From Rhododendron vialii (taxonomy: Eukaryota; Streptophyta; Magnoliopsida; Ericales; Ericaceae), in the NCBI RefSeq assembly GCF_030253575.1, contig NC_080560.1, forward strand, positions 34,337,501 through 34,401,500: a stretch of 64,000 bases of DNA, given 5' to 3'. Positions 1 through 12,193 of the stretch are shown one piece after another. The position numbers were made by a program, and so were the translations under genes. The notes beneath the pieces were generated by a model that was not told the origin of the DNA, made no database searches, and saw only the letters and a program-made list of their open reading frames with translations. How positions within the stretch are numbered: position 1 is the first letter of the stretch; every line of letters starts with the position of its first letter.

Positions 1-840
1 TACCTTGATCCAAAACTAGTCGGGGCCGAATAAGCTAGTTGGAAGTTTTCTACGGGCGGTGAAACTCGCAAATCTGGACCAAACTTTGGATGGCAGTAAC
101 TCGGTCAATATTTGGCCGAATATGATCGTTCTTGGGTCGAAATCGAAGCTCTCGAAGTGCTCTACAACTTTCTTGAAGGAAGTTGATCCTAGAAACTACT
201 TTATGTAGGAGAAAAATGGTGATAAAGGAAGAGACAGTATGCTGTCTGGAAATGGAAATCCGAGATTTTTACTGAACTTCGGATGCCAATATCTTTGTCA
301 TTTCTTCACCGATTAGGGTGGTTCTTGGGTCTAACTTGAAGGTCTCGAAGTGCTCTACAACTTTTCCGAAGGAAGTTAGCTCTAAAAACTAACCTAAAAG
401 GGAGAAAACTGAGGATTTTCAAAGGGCAGCAGGCTGCCTGGAAAAACAGAAATGGTTTCTAGAGAGAAGTGAGAGCAAGAAGTGAAGGTGTGAGTTGAAA
501 CTTGAGGTGAGCTTGCTATTTATAGGCAAAAGTCTTGGCTCTCTCTCCCTCCATATGGATTTGTTCCATTGAGTGGTCATTTCAAGTCTTAAATCAAATC
601 CTAACCTTCCTTCACTTGTCATTTCCATCCTAGGCCAAATCTTAGGCCATCATGAAGGGTTTTTGACTTGTCAAGTCTATGGGGAGGTTGCTTGCAAGAA
701 AGAATAAAATCATTGGCTAACTTTGTACTTTGGAAGACTAGAATGGGTTGGCATGTAGTAAATAGGCTTAGGGCTATTAAGGTTGCTTGTGTAAGTGTCC
801 AAAACACAATCACACACTCCACCTCCCTCTCCCATTCGGC

Positions 841-882
<42 letters not shown>

Positions 883-1471
883 TCTATATTCATCTAAGAA
901 AATCTAGGAAAGTAAGTCTAGGATTATTAGGTTTAAGACTAGAACATAGGTGTGCATGCATGACAAAGCTAGCCTTACTTCCTTTGGAAGCAAAATGATG
1001 GGATTCTTTGTATGACTTGTCTTGTCATGCTTATTGGCAAGTCAAAAGTCAATTAACCAAGGGACAAAAATTTCCCTAACAATTATGGACCAAAGGGTAA
1101 AGGAATATTGGTAATAATTAGGGTTTGAAATGACTTGTTATGGGAGTAAAAATGATTACTCCTATGGTCTAATGGTCCTATAGGGTTTGGAGGGGTTCAT
1201 AAGGCTCAAAGATGGTCTAAAAGGTCCAATTAGGGTTAGGGTAATATAACTAGGTGAATCGGTGGTCCGGTTCCTCCAACTAATCGGTTGGAAACTAACT
1301 CTATTTGCCAAGTAGGATTTCTAGTCAAGAAAAATATTTTTAAGGACTTAAATCTAATTATGACGGATTATTAAAAATTAAAACGGACTTTTGAAAGTAT
1401 TACCAAGTAAATTAAAATAAAATTCAAATATTTAACGAAATTTTTATTTACTGAAAATCAGGGTTGTTACA
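1..1471. mobile_element. 3' part of an LTR, truncated by window edge
   Basis: The segment ends in GGGTTGTTACA at 1461-1471. This is the same kind of terminus as the complete solo LTR at 37859-39726, which ends GGGTCGTTACA. Phrases such as 'ctcgaagtgctctacaac' occur twice (about 152 and 342), as is common in long gypsy-type LTRs. No tRNA primer-binding site follows 1471, so it is probably a 3' or solo LTR. No coding domain is visible. Assignment to Ty3/gypsy is inference from the terminus only. Confidence 0.5.
845..878. repeat. (CT)n microsatellite
   Basis: An uninterrupted CT dinucleotide run inside the LTR-like segment. Confidence 0.95.
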
Positions 1472-2089
1472 GGTCAGCTTGTTCCAGTCTGTTTAAAATG
1501 CTCACAGAGGTGCTTTTTCTCAATCTATATTGTTTAAATAAATCATCCATATCATTTACTCATATCAAATGCAACTTGTTATAGTTTTAATCCCCTTTAA
1601 TTGTTCCCCTGCCCTGACTAGCTAAAAATGATCAATGAGAGAAAAATGAAAATATTTTACAAAATGCCCGAATAGAGACCGACCTTCGAATTGGGCGAGA
1701 GGGGTGCCATAAAATCATTCCCCTCTCGTAACATGGCTCCCAAACCTCAGATGTCGAAGGTGACGACGGTCCAATCTACAAGCCTTTTTCAAATCAAACA
1801 ACGTAGCAAACGTTTTTCAAGTTCGGTTCCTTGGGTGTTTTCTGCAAAACCCGAGTGGCGACTCTAAATTGTTAGCGTTTCGCCGCGCTTTCCAAAAGGG
1901 CGCACCCGATTTTAAATGCAAAATTTAAAATTTTGGGGCGTGTGCCCACACAAGGATACATAATAGGATGCGTATCGTTCTTCGAAGGAGACGATACAAA
2001 TCGTAGGATACATATCGTGTATCTCGTAGATTTTTAACAACTATGACTGAGACACGAACGATTTCCTAATCCTTCGTGTTTCAATTTTT
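1472..2089. other. Intergenic, retroelement-like debris
   Basis: No gene is seen. Around 1845-1915 the phrase 'cccgagtggcgactcta' followed by 'gcgcacccgatttt' resembles the leader/LTR junction of plant gypsy elements. I infer a retrotransposon fragment but see no domains or paired termini. Confidence 0.35.
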
Positions 2090-2640
2090 AAAAATCACAA
2101 CGTCAAATCGCCCGCGGTGGAGCTCTATTCTTTGTCGCAAGATTCGTGGCGAGAGATCAGGATTTTCGGCCTCCCTTTCTCTATTAAGGCCGGTCCATGC
2201 CAAGCCATCGTGGTTGGCAAACCCTATTGGATTGGCCATTCCCTGATGAACGGGAGTGTTGTTTGGTTTAACGTACAGGAAGAAACCTTTGGGCACGTCT
2301 TATTTCCTGAACCAATTTGAAACCCTCGTCTGTTGAACTTTAACAATCGGTTGGCCGTGGTCGGTAAGGTGTCCGTTAGGAAGGTTACGCCGCCATTTGG
2401 CTTTTCAATGTGTGGCTTTTGTCCGATGAGCATATTTTTGAACGTAAGATAGTGAATGGTATTCGACTGGTTGTCGACCTGCTTAGATGCTCCATGCATG
2501 GCGGCCTAGTAATGGAAATGGTAGGCGGGCTAATCGGCTTCTTCGGTCCCCATAAAACGGCATCCTTCTCGATAGAAGGCGCGCTTCCCAGCACATTCGG
2601 GGTGTTCCAATACTCTCCGAGCCTCTTTCCAATCCCTAGC
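2090..2640 (+). pseudogene. F-box-associated (FBA) domain relic
   Basis: Reading + strand from 2090 gives KNHNVKSPAVELYSLSQDSW, the typical FBA opening 'VEVYSLstgSWR'. It continues through a GPCQAIVVGKPYWIG segment to about 2317, where an in-frame TGA interrupts it. After a frame change near 2405 the domain resumes with NVWLLSDEHIFERK and then an LVMEMVGGLIGFF beta-strand stretch, as in plant F-box proteins that act as SCF ubiquitin-ligase substrate adaptors. No F-box motif lies upstream, so only the substrate-binding half remains. The stop, the frameshift and the missing N-terminus make it a pseudogene fragment. Homology is by motif recognition only. Confidence 0.6.
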
Positions 2641-3091
2641 CAACCGGCCGGGTTGGAAGGGATTGGGATAAGCGACAGGTATATTTGTCAACATATTTGG
2701 CGTGTTAATGTAATTTGGTTATTTAATGACCTTTTTTTGGGTGATTTCTTTAGCGATCTGCCAATGCACAAGTTGGTGTTTCATGATGATGTGCTGCCTG
2801 ATGGAAACAAATTATTCTACTTTGCTCGTGGGAAGGTTGTTAAGATTACAACATTTCCATTATTGTTTTCATGCAGAAGTTATGTTTGTGTTGTTTTGAG
2901 AAACATAGGTAGCTTCTTCGTATAGCAATGAACATGGGGATGATATATATGAGAAATGTGTTTTCTTGTTGATCTTATTTGTATGAGGGCATGTTTGTGA
3001 AAGCTTTTGCAATACAACTTCTGATTTTTGCATAACGGAAGTTGTGTCGGTGTGTTTACCACAGCTTCTTATTTCTCCAGAAAATCGTTAG

Positions 3092-4011
3092 GAGCTCTTC
3101 TTCACTGGTAAGCAACTCCAGGATGACCACAAGCTGGTTGACTATGGTATTCGGACGAACTCCACTCTCCACCTTTACCTCCAAGCTATAGACAGGATAA
3201 AGCTTCTTGTCTACATACCATCAAATAAGAAAACACTTGAACTTGAAGCAAAGACTCATGATACTGTGGAGAACGTTAAATTTTTGATTCAGACAAAAGA
3301 AGGCATCCTATCAGAAAAATTCACTCTTTTATACGGTGGAGAGCTGCTGGATAATAACTGAACTTTGGCCTCTTTTGGTATCCAGTCAGAATCAATGCTT
3401 TATTTGGTTCTCAACCAAAGAGATTTGGTGTCAGTTTCTGTGAAAATGCAAAGCGGAGAGATCTTGAAACTTAAGTTAAGGTCTGGCATACTATTCAGGA
3501 CCTCAAGGCAATAGTTCAGAGTATGGTCGGTTATTGGGCTGACGCGGAGGATCTAACTTTTGCAGGCAAGCTACTTGAGGATTCCAAGACTTTAGCTTGT
3601 TATAACATCAAGGAGAACTCCCTTCTGGAGATGTTCCCTTTGAACTTTAAGATTTTCTTGAAGGGCTTGAGTGGCAAAACTCTAGTTCTTAAAGTGTGCA
3701 AAGAGGACAGGGTCTTGGATGTGAAGAAAAAGATTTCTGATGAGAAAGGCTTTCCAGTTAGAGACATTTGTCTTGTGTTGGCTGGAAAACTACTGGAGGA
3801 CGATCGAGATTTGGGTTCCTACCATGTTAAAAAAGATTCCATTCTCTGTGAGTCTTTGGAAATGTTTGTACTTTGTACTTTTCTGGTGGGCCGTAGGCAA
3901 GGTGCTAATTTGGCTATATGTAGTAGAGTCGGCTCTGGTTTTTTGGCCAGTTTCCGGGCTCACTGCCTCCACCATTTATACCAAACTCGACTACCATTAG
4001 GCTGGGTGTGA
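3092..4011 (+). pseudogene. Tandem ubiquitin-like domain gene, copy 1 (decayed)
   Basis: The reading shows the C-terminal half of one ubiquitin-like (UBL) module (ELFFTGKQLQDDHKLVDYGI) followed by three more modules of about 75 residues. These start near 3184 (DRIKLLVYIPSNKK), near 3421 (VSVSVKMQSGEILK) and near 3640 (FKIFLKGLSGKTLVLKV). Each keeps the ubiquitin pattern of K-x-x-I..KEG..FAGKLLED..L..YNI..S.L. None ends in Gly-Gly, so processing into free modifiers is not expected. An AGA-to-TGA stop interrupts module 2 at 3359-3361, and a frameshift near 3478 breaks module 3. The first half of module 1 is missing. A near twin lies at 23203-24090. I infer a multi-UBL protein of unknown function that is now a pseudogene. 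Confidence 0.7.
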
Positions 4012-4194
4012 ATCATGGGTTGGTGGTTGGATTTAATGTTTTGATCTTTTCTTTTCTCGTTCCCTTGCTCTCCATGGCTCCGCCAATATTCTTGATCCAA
4101 ATACAGCCTTGGTACTTGAATGCTATGATAAGAGACGATAATCAGAAAATTTGGTGACTGAAGTAATAATCGATGGACTCTCCTTTTACAGCAT

Positions 4195-4285
4195 GGTTTG
4201 CTCGTTTGCGTGGTTGATTTTGTTACCAAGAAGGGGACAGCGATGGTAGCTTGGAAGAGCTTCAAGCATGCTTCAGTAGTTCAGG
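4195..4285 (+). other. Possible downstream exon of UBL copy 1
   Basis: An open stretch is bounded by an acceptor (tttacag) and a donor (CAG|gtttgg) and ends KSFKHASVVQ. The equivalent position in copy 2 (24523-24603) is also open with matching splice sites and ends LDKHASLFQ. The shared position suggests one exon of the ancestral gene. The encoded domain is not recognised. Confidence 0.35.
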
Positions 4286-4330
4286 TTTGGCAAAACTATC
4301 AGCTGAATATTTCACCAAAATCAGCATTTC

Positions 4331-5444
4331 TATATAGTTTCCGACCATCTGTTTCGTAGTTGTATGGGATTAGTTTCAAAGCAGCTCCAACATGATCTTG
4401 CATTTTCTTTCCTTTGTTTTCTAGACATCAGTAATAGAAAATATTCATACTAACAATTTGACAAGTCCCTTAATGAGAACTTAGCTGATTGACAAATCTC
4501 CCCAGGATATTGCTCTATTTATCCTTGTGGCGAGGATTCAGAAATTGTAAGGTCACGCTTGTTTGAAAGGAAGAGGTAAAAGGAAAAAATTATACTTTAG
4601 ACACAGGCAAAGGGTTGGCATATCATCATCGGACATTGCATGGGCTTATGTAAACAATGAGATTGTTGTACCAAGTGTCGTTAGGAGTGGGATAATGGAT
4701 GAAAAAAGATTTGGAGGGTTATTTACGAATGATATGGAGAGACGGATAATCTAGCTGGTTTTATTCCTCCGGAGGGTGGTGCTATGCCTATTAGTTATCC
4801 ACCACAGTCCTGTGGAATAAGCAGTTCATCCTGAGGATGGTGGTTGTGGTTATCAACTTATCCATTGTTTTGTTGGATAAGTAGTTTAGTTGGACTTATA
4901 AACCCCATGCTTTAACAAAATAGTGAATTGTGACGGATTTTGGGGAAAGGGAGAGACCATGGGATACAGTCAGTGACCCAGGGCCAACGGCATTATCGAA
5001 CTTATATTAGACACATATTTCAAATCTGGTGTTTATTGCTCTAGTGATACATGCTACTCTTAACACGGTTCAATACTTGTGTTCATTCCAATTGCTCTTG
5101 TAATAACTTGGCTGTTGAGGTCTTGAGTTTCCCTAGAGTTTGGATGCTTACATGGGTGCTAAGGAGGTTGTTGTGATTGTTATTTTCATCACCACTTTGC
5201 ACATATAATTCATGTACGGAGGAGGGCCTTTTCTTCATCTGAACCTTCTGTATAAGGAGAAAGATTTGGGTACATGTTCAGTTGACTATTGTGGTAGTTT
5301 TTGCAGGGAGGGAGATGGAGCACGATTTGTTTTGTTCAGTGGGCATACAAGTAACCCTACTTAGTTGTATAGTGCACTAATTATGTTGAACTAATGGACC
5401 TTGGTACTTGAGATGACACTCTGCATTTATATTGCAGTATGTGT
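4331..5444. other. Intergenic, nothing recognised
   Basis: Low-complexity AT-rich sequence. A 63-codon open frame at 4563-4754 has no recognisable motif and no supporting context. Confidence 0.5.
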
Positions 5445-5452
5445 AGTCCTAC

Positions 5453-5552
5453 CTATGGAGCACGGGTACCGATACGCGGTACGGGTACGGTACGGGTACG
5501 GGTACGGAAAACGGCAAAACCCCAAAAAAGTAGGGTACGGGTACGGCGGGGT

Positions 5553-5612
<60 letters not shown>

Positions 5613-6040
5613 TTTTCTATTTTTTATTGCATAAAATGAAATATAAACCCATTTTACCAACAAAAAGCAAAATCAGTACAAATATGCATATCTACTGCAT
5701 ATCTATTAGTATTCAGAATTTCAGATACATATATACATATACATTACACATGCATACATTTGTACATATATACAAAGAGAGAGACTATTCCGATCGATAA
5801 AAAAAATATATAGAGAGAGACGAAGAGAGATGGACAAAGAGAGATAGGGGTGTTTATAAATGACAAATAAATTACACAATAAGCCCACATTTTATAATTA
5901 TTTACAAAAAAATCCCAAAAATTTTGAAAAATTTTCATTTTGGGCTAAAACGTACACGTGCCGTACCCTTGCCGTACCAGTACCCGGTACGGGTACGGGT
6001 ACGAGTACGGCGACATTTTCGAAGTACCCGTACTTCATAG
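5453..6040. mobile_element. Non-autonomous hAT-like element, GTACGG-rich
   Basis: The 588-bp element is flanked by a perfect 8-bp duplication AGTCCTAC (5445-5452 and 6041-6048). The ends are inverted: the left begins CTATGGAGCACGGGTAC and the reverse complement of the right begins CTATGAAGTACGGGTAC. Both ends hold clusters of GGTACGGGTACG. The interior has a (TA)n run at about 5561-5606 and no coding capacity. An 8-bp duplication is the hAT hallmark; superfamily assignment is inferred from it. Confidence 0.8.
5561..5606. repeat. (TA)n microsatellite
   Basis: A TA dinucleotide run inside the hAT-like element. Confidence 0.95.
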
Positions 6041-6048
6041 AGTCCTAC

Positions 6049-6118
6049 TTATTTTGTATCTTTCTTCCAGATAAAAAGAAAGAAAAAGCAGACCAAATGC
6101 AAATATGCCTTGGACTGA

Positions 6119-6153
<35 letters not shown>

Positions 6154-7140
6154 TTGGATGGCAAAAACCTTTTTAGGCAGAATGGAAATGTGATTTCAGG
6201 TTTCTATGAATCGACATTAGGTCACCTAGAAATGAGAAAGTGATTTTTGCTTACTATCCGGAATCAGTCTTAGATTACTTGTTTGGAGGCCAATATAGAA
6301 ATTTGCTTTTAGTAACAGTACGAAGCTCTATTCAGGGGGTATAAACTATGAAGTGATTCAGAAGACGCCTTTTATAGTTTCATTACACAGATTTTCATTC
6401 TTAAATTAGTTTGGCTTTGAATCATGGGTTTATAGTGAAATTTATCGAAGGAAAAGAAAATTAACCTTATCATGTTTGTATTCCCCTTTTTCCTCAGAAT
6501 CACCCCGTAAATTTACGATCCACGCACAGCCGTAGATGTATGAATAAAAACAGCAAATTTACCACATTATGAAATCACATGCGCATCCGCACATATAGGT
6601 GGAAAAATTGTTGACAGAATTGAATTACGCAAAATCAAAAGAAGCCTTGGTTGCTCAAAAAAAAAACTGGGGAAACAATGCTTATTTCATTTTTCGGGCA
6701 AACAAGATTTGCTGATGCAACATGTAGCAATTAGAGGAGGTTTTTGGGTGGGTATTTGATTCCATTCTTGGCAATTTTCTTGGAAGCGGCATCACTAAGA
6801 TCAACGCCACACATATCAGCTTATCTAATGAGATACTATAACAAAACATCTGATAACTCTTCCCCCAAATGCTCCTTCTCTGATTCCACCCAATCTGGCA
6901 AGCCTTTATCCACCTCTACCTTCCATTGAAATGTCTCTCTCGAGATTACGAGTATTTAGATGTAGCCTGCAGAAAAAAAGACGAGAATATATAATCGATT
7001 TACTCTAGCTAAATCGTCTATTTTGTTGCAACTAATCCAATGAATCCAGAACCGTTAGTAGTTAACTAGCTAGTTATCAAGATAACTTGGCATTGTCATG
7101 GGTGCATACCGTGCCGGTAGAAACCAAGATATATATATAC
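6049..7140. other. Intergenic with (CT)n at 6118-6150
   Basis: AT-rich sequence with one CT microsatellite. No gene or paired terminal repeat is seen. Confidence 0.5.
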
Positions 7141-7503
7141 GGAGCGGTTCCGAAGACACTTAAAAAAACTCTTAAAAAACCCTCCCAAGTTTCCGATCGA
7201 ATTTTGATAATCCGAGCCGCTCAATGTAATCAGAACGTGATTTTAAGAGGGTCCGCGAGAAATCAGCAAAAAAAATGACCGAGAAGGGCTTCATCCGAAC
7301 AGTTTTTTATTGAACTTTATTGAACGGTTCAATAAAAAACTGCTCAAATCAAGCCCTTCCCAGTTAGTTTTTTTGCAAGTTTCTCGCGGGCACCCTTAAA
7401 ATCACGTTCTGAACACGTTGAGCGGCTTGGATCATCAAAATTTGATCGGGAACTATGAGATTAAGATTTGGAGGGTTTTTTTAAGTGTCCCCGGAACCGC
7501 CCC
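7141..7503. mobile_element. Fold-back (MITE-like) element
   Basis: The two halves are inverted copies for most of their length. The left begins GGAGCGGTTCCGAAGACACT and the reverse complement of the right begins GGGGCGGTTCCGGGGACACT. Central arms also pair ('agttttttattgaac' with 'gttcaataaaaaact'). It is flanked on both sides by TA runs, so the target duplication cannot be read. No coding capacity. Superfamily not assigned. Confidence 0.7.
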
Positions 7504-7519
7504 TATATATATATATACA

Positions 7520-7560
7520 CTAGCGAATGCCCGTACCTAAAGGCATGGCTCGAACGATTA
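7520..7560 (-). mobile_element. Helitron-like 3' terminus (minus strand)
   Basis: The reverse complement reads a short GCCTTTAGG hairpin remnant, then GGGCATTCG and CTAG at 7523-7520, followed by T. This is the terminus style of the complete mini-Helitron at 12010-12193. I could not find the matching 5' TC end, so only the terminus is reported. Confidence 0.35.
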
Positions 7561-7589
7561 ACAACAAATAAATTCAACTTTGCGGACGG

Positions 7590-8673
7590 AAAATTTTTAT
7601 AAATGGTCCCTCTAGTTTGCATGAATTTTCATTTTCGTCCCTCAAGTATCAATTGTGTTACTTTTAGTCCTATAATTTGCATTCTGTCTCAATTTCGTCC
7701 CTCTCGTTTACGGCGTTAATGAAACAAACGGAATTGGAGGACAAAATTGTCATTTCTCCTCACAGATGGACTAAATTGAGATTTCATGTAAACTAGAGGG
7801 ACTATTTCTATAATTTTGTTTTTTACTTTTGTTTTTGTTAATAAATTTAAAATACATCATATATAATATATTTCTCATCTCATTTTATATTGAATAATAA
7901 AAAATATGTTGAAATTTTGTAAAGTTTTTATTATATACATCACAAAAAATATGAGAAAACTTGAAAAACAACCCTTATGATAATTGTCTTAGTCTTGTAT
8001 TTTTTTTTCCAATTGAATTTTCACTATCGTTATTTTTTTGTCACATGATTAAAAAGAAAAAGTTGTTCAGTAGTATTTAGAAATCTTGTAATTGTGTTTA
8101 ATTAAGCAATGAAACACTATTAAATATTAAGAGATCAAATACATTAAAATATGGGTATAAGTGTATTTATTTTGGGACTTACTCATAAGATCACTCATAT
8201 AACAAATAAACACGGATTTTAAACATTTTTTTATTGGGTGAAAAAATAAGAAGATTATAAGAACATGATACAAAGACATTAGCTAAGGGGTTGATTTGTG
8301 CATTTTCTAATATTTTTGTAATGTGTAATGAAATATAAATTTTTCAATATAGTTTGATTACCCAATAAAAAATAATTCAGTTGTCAAATACATTACTTAT
8401 GGTCTTTTTTATTTTATTTGCAAAAAACGAAAGTAAAATGTAAAATTTTAAAAATAATCCCTCTGGTTTGCATAAAATTTCAATTTGGTCCCTCTGTGAG
8501 AGAAAATGACAATTTTACCCTTCAACTCCATTTGTTTCATGGACGGCGTCAGGGAGAATGACGAAATTGAGATGGAATGAAAACTACAGGGTTAAAATTG
8601 ATACAATTAATAGTAGAGGGACGAAAATGAGAACTCGTGCAAACTAGAGGGACCATTTTTAAAAATTTCCCCT
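7590..8673. mobile_element. Element with about 230-bp terminal inverted repeats
   Basis: Two inverted copies of a 230-bp unit lie at 7590-7817 and 8441-8673 around 620 bp of AT-rich DNA. Outer ends read 'aaatttttataaatggtccctc' and, in reverse complement, 'aaatttttaaaaatggtccctc'. Each unit is itself palindromic, starting GGTCCCTCTAGTTTGCA and ending with its near complement. Long TIRs of this kind are common in plant MULE derivatives. No 9-bp target duplication was found, so the class is open, and two separate palindromic MITEs are an alternative. Confidence 0.55.
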
Positions 8674-11600
8674 AAACAACAATTACCCAAGCATAGTTAT
8701 TGACCTATTTAACTTGAATCAACAAATAAAGAACAAACAATTCAATCCCAAACTTTCGCATGCACAAACTCAAATCCACAAAACTTTGATTAAACAAAAA
8801 ACATCCTACAAACACCAATGAAAAAAAAATCATACATAACGCCAAAAATGCATATTTTTTAGTAAATGGATAAAAAGAACACACACAAAAAGCTGGAATA
8901 TAAAAAAGAGAACACTAAGAGTCTCCCTAGAAAAGTCTGTCCACAAACACAACTAACGTCAAATGTAATATGGTCTTCCACAAACATAGCTCTCATTCCT
9001 ATTATCAATGAAAAAAGAAGCCAAATTAGATTACCCGAAACAACTATTAATAGGTAAAAAAGTGAATCAAACTATCAAAACAGAAGATCAAGATGGGTTC
9101 AAAATCGGTGACCTTCATGGTCTCATTGTTGTCTCAATGAAGTTCTGAAGTACATGTGATGACTCTCCATCATAAAGCTGCAGTAAACTAATCCGTAAAA
9201 AGAAAATCCAATAGAGAAAATTTGAGTTGGTAAATAGTTCTCAAATGCGAGTGTTTTAAAGACAATACAAATACAGCCAAAGTGGGCAAAAATATTAAAT
9301 TATTGATTCAAAATACCAAAAGTCATCTCAAAGATGGGTTCAAATTAGTTAGAAGGGTGCCGTAGTAACCTAACCTAAGGAAGAGCGGTTTGATATATGT
9401 CAAACTACATTTTTATTTTCGTATATTTTTTTTTCTAATATCTATAGGAGAGAAACTTAATCACAATTATTCAGGGCTCCGTGCAATTGCAACTGTCTAT
9501 TTCAATCCAAACATTTCAAAACACTTTTCGACGTGCAAGATTGGACCTCTGTAAACTTATTAAAGAAGTTATACTATATCTATAGGCATGAACATAAAGT
9601 ACACAGTGTGGAATTTAGCACAACACATCCATTATAGCATGGCATGTATCAGATATGCATTATTAAACCCATTATATAGTACTTCGGTCGCACATTATTT
9701 ATTCCGTTCACTTATAAGATTACTCTAGCTTAATGAGCTCTGCAAGGTTAAACTATTGATTGGTCCTTTAAATTCTTTTTTTCCCCCATAACTTCACTAA
9801 CTCTGCAAGGTTTTACGGCTGATTAATTTCAACATTTCGAGGATTTCGAGGACATTATTTGCAGTATTTGGAAAGCATGATTGAAAGATTTTTTGAAGGA
9901 TAAAAACATCTAAAATAAGAAAAATGAGAGAGCGCAAGCATTTGTCTTTTTTATAGCAAAACATTATTATTTACATGTGCTTATTTGGTATGTCTTGTTA
10001 TTTTTATGAACGAACCATAGCAAAATTAAGAGCTTCACTTTTTTCTGCAAGAGGTAAAGATGTTCAACCAACAATATAAAAGTAAATCTTACCATGCAGT
10101 GGCTAACGTCTGTCCATCCCGCAACAAATTAGTACCTCTGAACATGACCTTGCAGTACTTCTACGGGTCTCGATCATTTCCACTTGTTACTTCGCTCCAA
10201 CAAACAAATCCTTAAGCTTTGCACCCTTGTGGTTTTTGGCTAGCTACAATCATTCCTACAATAATATTGAAAGGTTGTTTTTCTTTTTAATCGACAAAAA
10301 AAAAATTTCATTAACTCATAATATTGAAAGGTTGTTAATACTATAAACTTAGATATGTTAACATAAGGGGTAAATAGCATCATAGATATTCTCCCTTCAT
10401 TTTCAACTCCCCTTCAAGTTCCACTATTAAAAAAAATTCTGTTACTTTCATGGATGTTTTTTTTTTTTTGCTGCTGTGGATGTCGATTTGGTTGATAATA
10501 GGAGAACTCAAAGAAAATAGACAAAGAGACTTATACATATATCTTCGTAGGTAAAATTTTCATGTTTTCTCCCCCGTCATAAGTTTCTACAAAGGTAGGA
10601 GTATGGTATCAATGTCGTAAAATTTAACAAAGTATCAAATAACAAACCTGATATTGATCCTTGGGAAGAGGTATATAAATAGTTGGTGCTTTTCCTTTGC
10701 CGAGAAAACCAAAAAAAAAAAAAAAAACATATCCTGATTATACATCAAATGAGAAAGGAGAAGAAGAAAATGGGTGGTATCCTCAATTGTGTAAGAATAT
10801 CATAGTTATAAGTATTTTGGCTGGGGGTGTGTTACGTTTATTTTAGGAGAGCTTGTGAGTACATATGGTAGGAAACTCTCCTTTCGGAAATCATTAAACC
10901 AATTAATAATAGATAAGTGGGGATGCATTCCAAACAAAAAAATAATAATGAGAATTTCAAAATTTTGAGTTTGAGATGGACAATATTTGAATGTTACCAA
11001 TTTGGGATGGCATTGATTCCAAACATTTTCCTTCAATTCATGGCAAATTTGAAAGTTTTCCAAATCTGGATTTATGGTCTAGATTTATGCAATTTTTCAA
11101 CCTAGGACTCATTCAGTTGTAGAATTTATGTGATAAATTTAGACCGTTGGTTAAATATAAGATTCAAAAACCGTTCCTCCTTATTATTTGTTGTAGAATT
11201 TAGGTGATTTCGACAGAGAAGAAGGAATTTAAGTGAAATCAAGAATCTTTAGCCTTTAGGCCGTATGGAAGGGTGAAACTAACTAAGAAAGTATAGAAGA
11301 AGAAGGAATGTTTTTGCTTACAAATCAATAAAAGGTAGGTTGCCTTATATATGTTGGTGTATACATTTACATATAAAAAGGCATACCCAAAAAAGGTATA
11401 TAAGGTAGGTTACTTTATTCTCAGCCGAAGATTTCTTTTAGATAATCAATAATCAATCTCAGCCAAAGATTTGTACAATTTTAGGTTGCTGTATAAAAGG
11501 TATATTTCATTATTCATTCTTTCCTTTCATCCTTCATTCTTTCCAAATTTATTTTTAGACCTACTGCTCAAAATATGTACATATCCAAGGATATACCAAA

Positions 11601-12009
11601 TATAGGAAATTCAAAAATGTATACCAATCCTAGGGTCCAAAATATAGGAGGAAATTTAGGGTCATATTATATAAATTTCCAAATTTTCGGCTTCCTGAGA
11701 AGGTATTATAGAAGGTATAAGATGGTATGATTGCACTAATTGATCTTACTGATTAAAAAAAAAAAAACGTTTGATCTTATTTGTACTATAAATGTCAACA
11801 TACTTTCCAAATATATTATTTCAATCCTCCTGTGATTTCGGGTAATTAAAAGAACCATAAATATTTGTACCATCCTTTCTATATATATCGTTAGCCCTTT
11901 TACCCATAGATCTCAGCCGTAGAAAAAATGTGTACCGATCGTAGGGTCAAAAATATAGGAGGAATTTTAGGGATTCAAAAACCTCCCTGTCATATTATAT
12001 ATATATATA
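8674..12009. other. Intergenic, AT-rich, no gene recognised
   Basis: About 3.3 kb without a convincing coding region. A direct repeat ('agggtccaaaatataggaggaa' type) occurs near 11633 and 11943. A poly-A tract lies near 10707. Confidence 0.5.
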
Positions 12010-12193
12010 CTAGTGCTAGCCCGTGCCTACGGCACTACGAATCTCGGTTGAAAAGGGATGGCAGTTGTGTGATTTAGGTGGAAACCATGGGCACTTAACC
12101 GGGAAATGAGAGGATGCACTTCAACCTTTAGATTAAATAAATCTAAGCCGTTCCAACAACTTGTCCTCACACCCTTCTGTTTTATAATAGAGA
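12010..12193 (-). mobile_element. Miniature non-autonomous Helitron
   Basis: Read on the minus strand it begins TCTCTATTATAAAACAG at 12193 after an A. It ends with the hairpin GTGCC-gta-GGCAC, a spacer GGGCTAGCA and CTAG (12013-12010), followed by T. The 5' TC, the 3' hairpin plus CTRR and the A^T insertion site are the Helitron signature, and no target duplication is expected. At 184 bp it has no coding capacity and would depend on a RepHel helicase in trans. Confidence 0.75.

Noticed and set aside
5401-5663. Open frames on both strands across the TA run
   Set aside because: They are translations of microsatellite and TIR repeats in a transposon.
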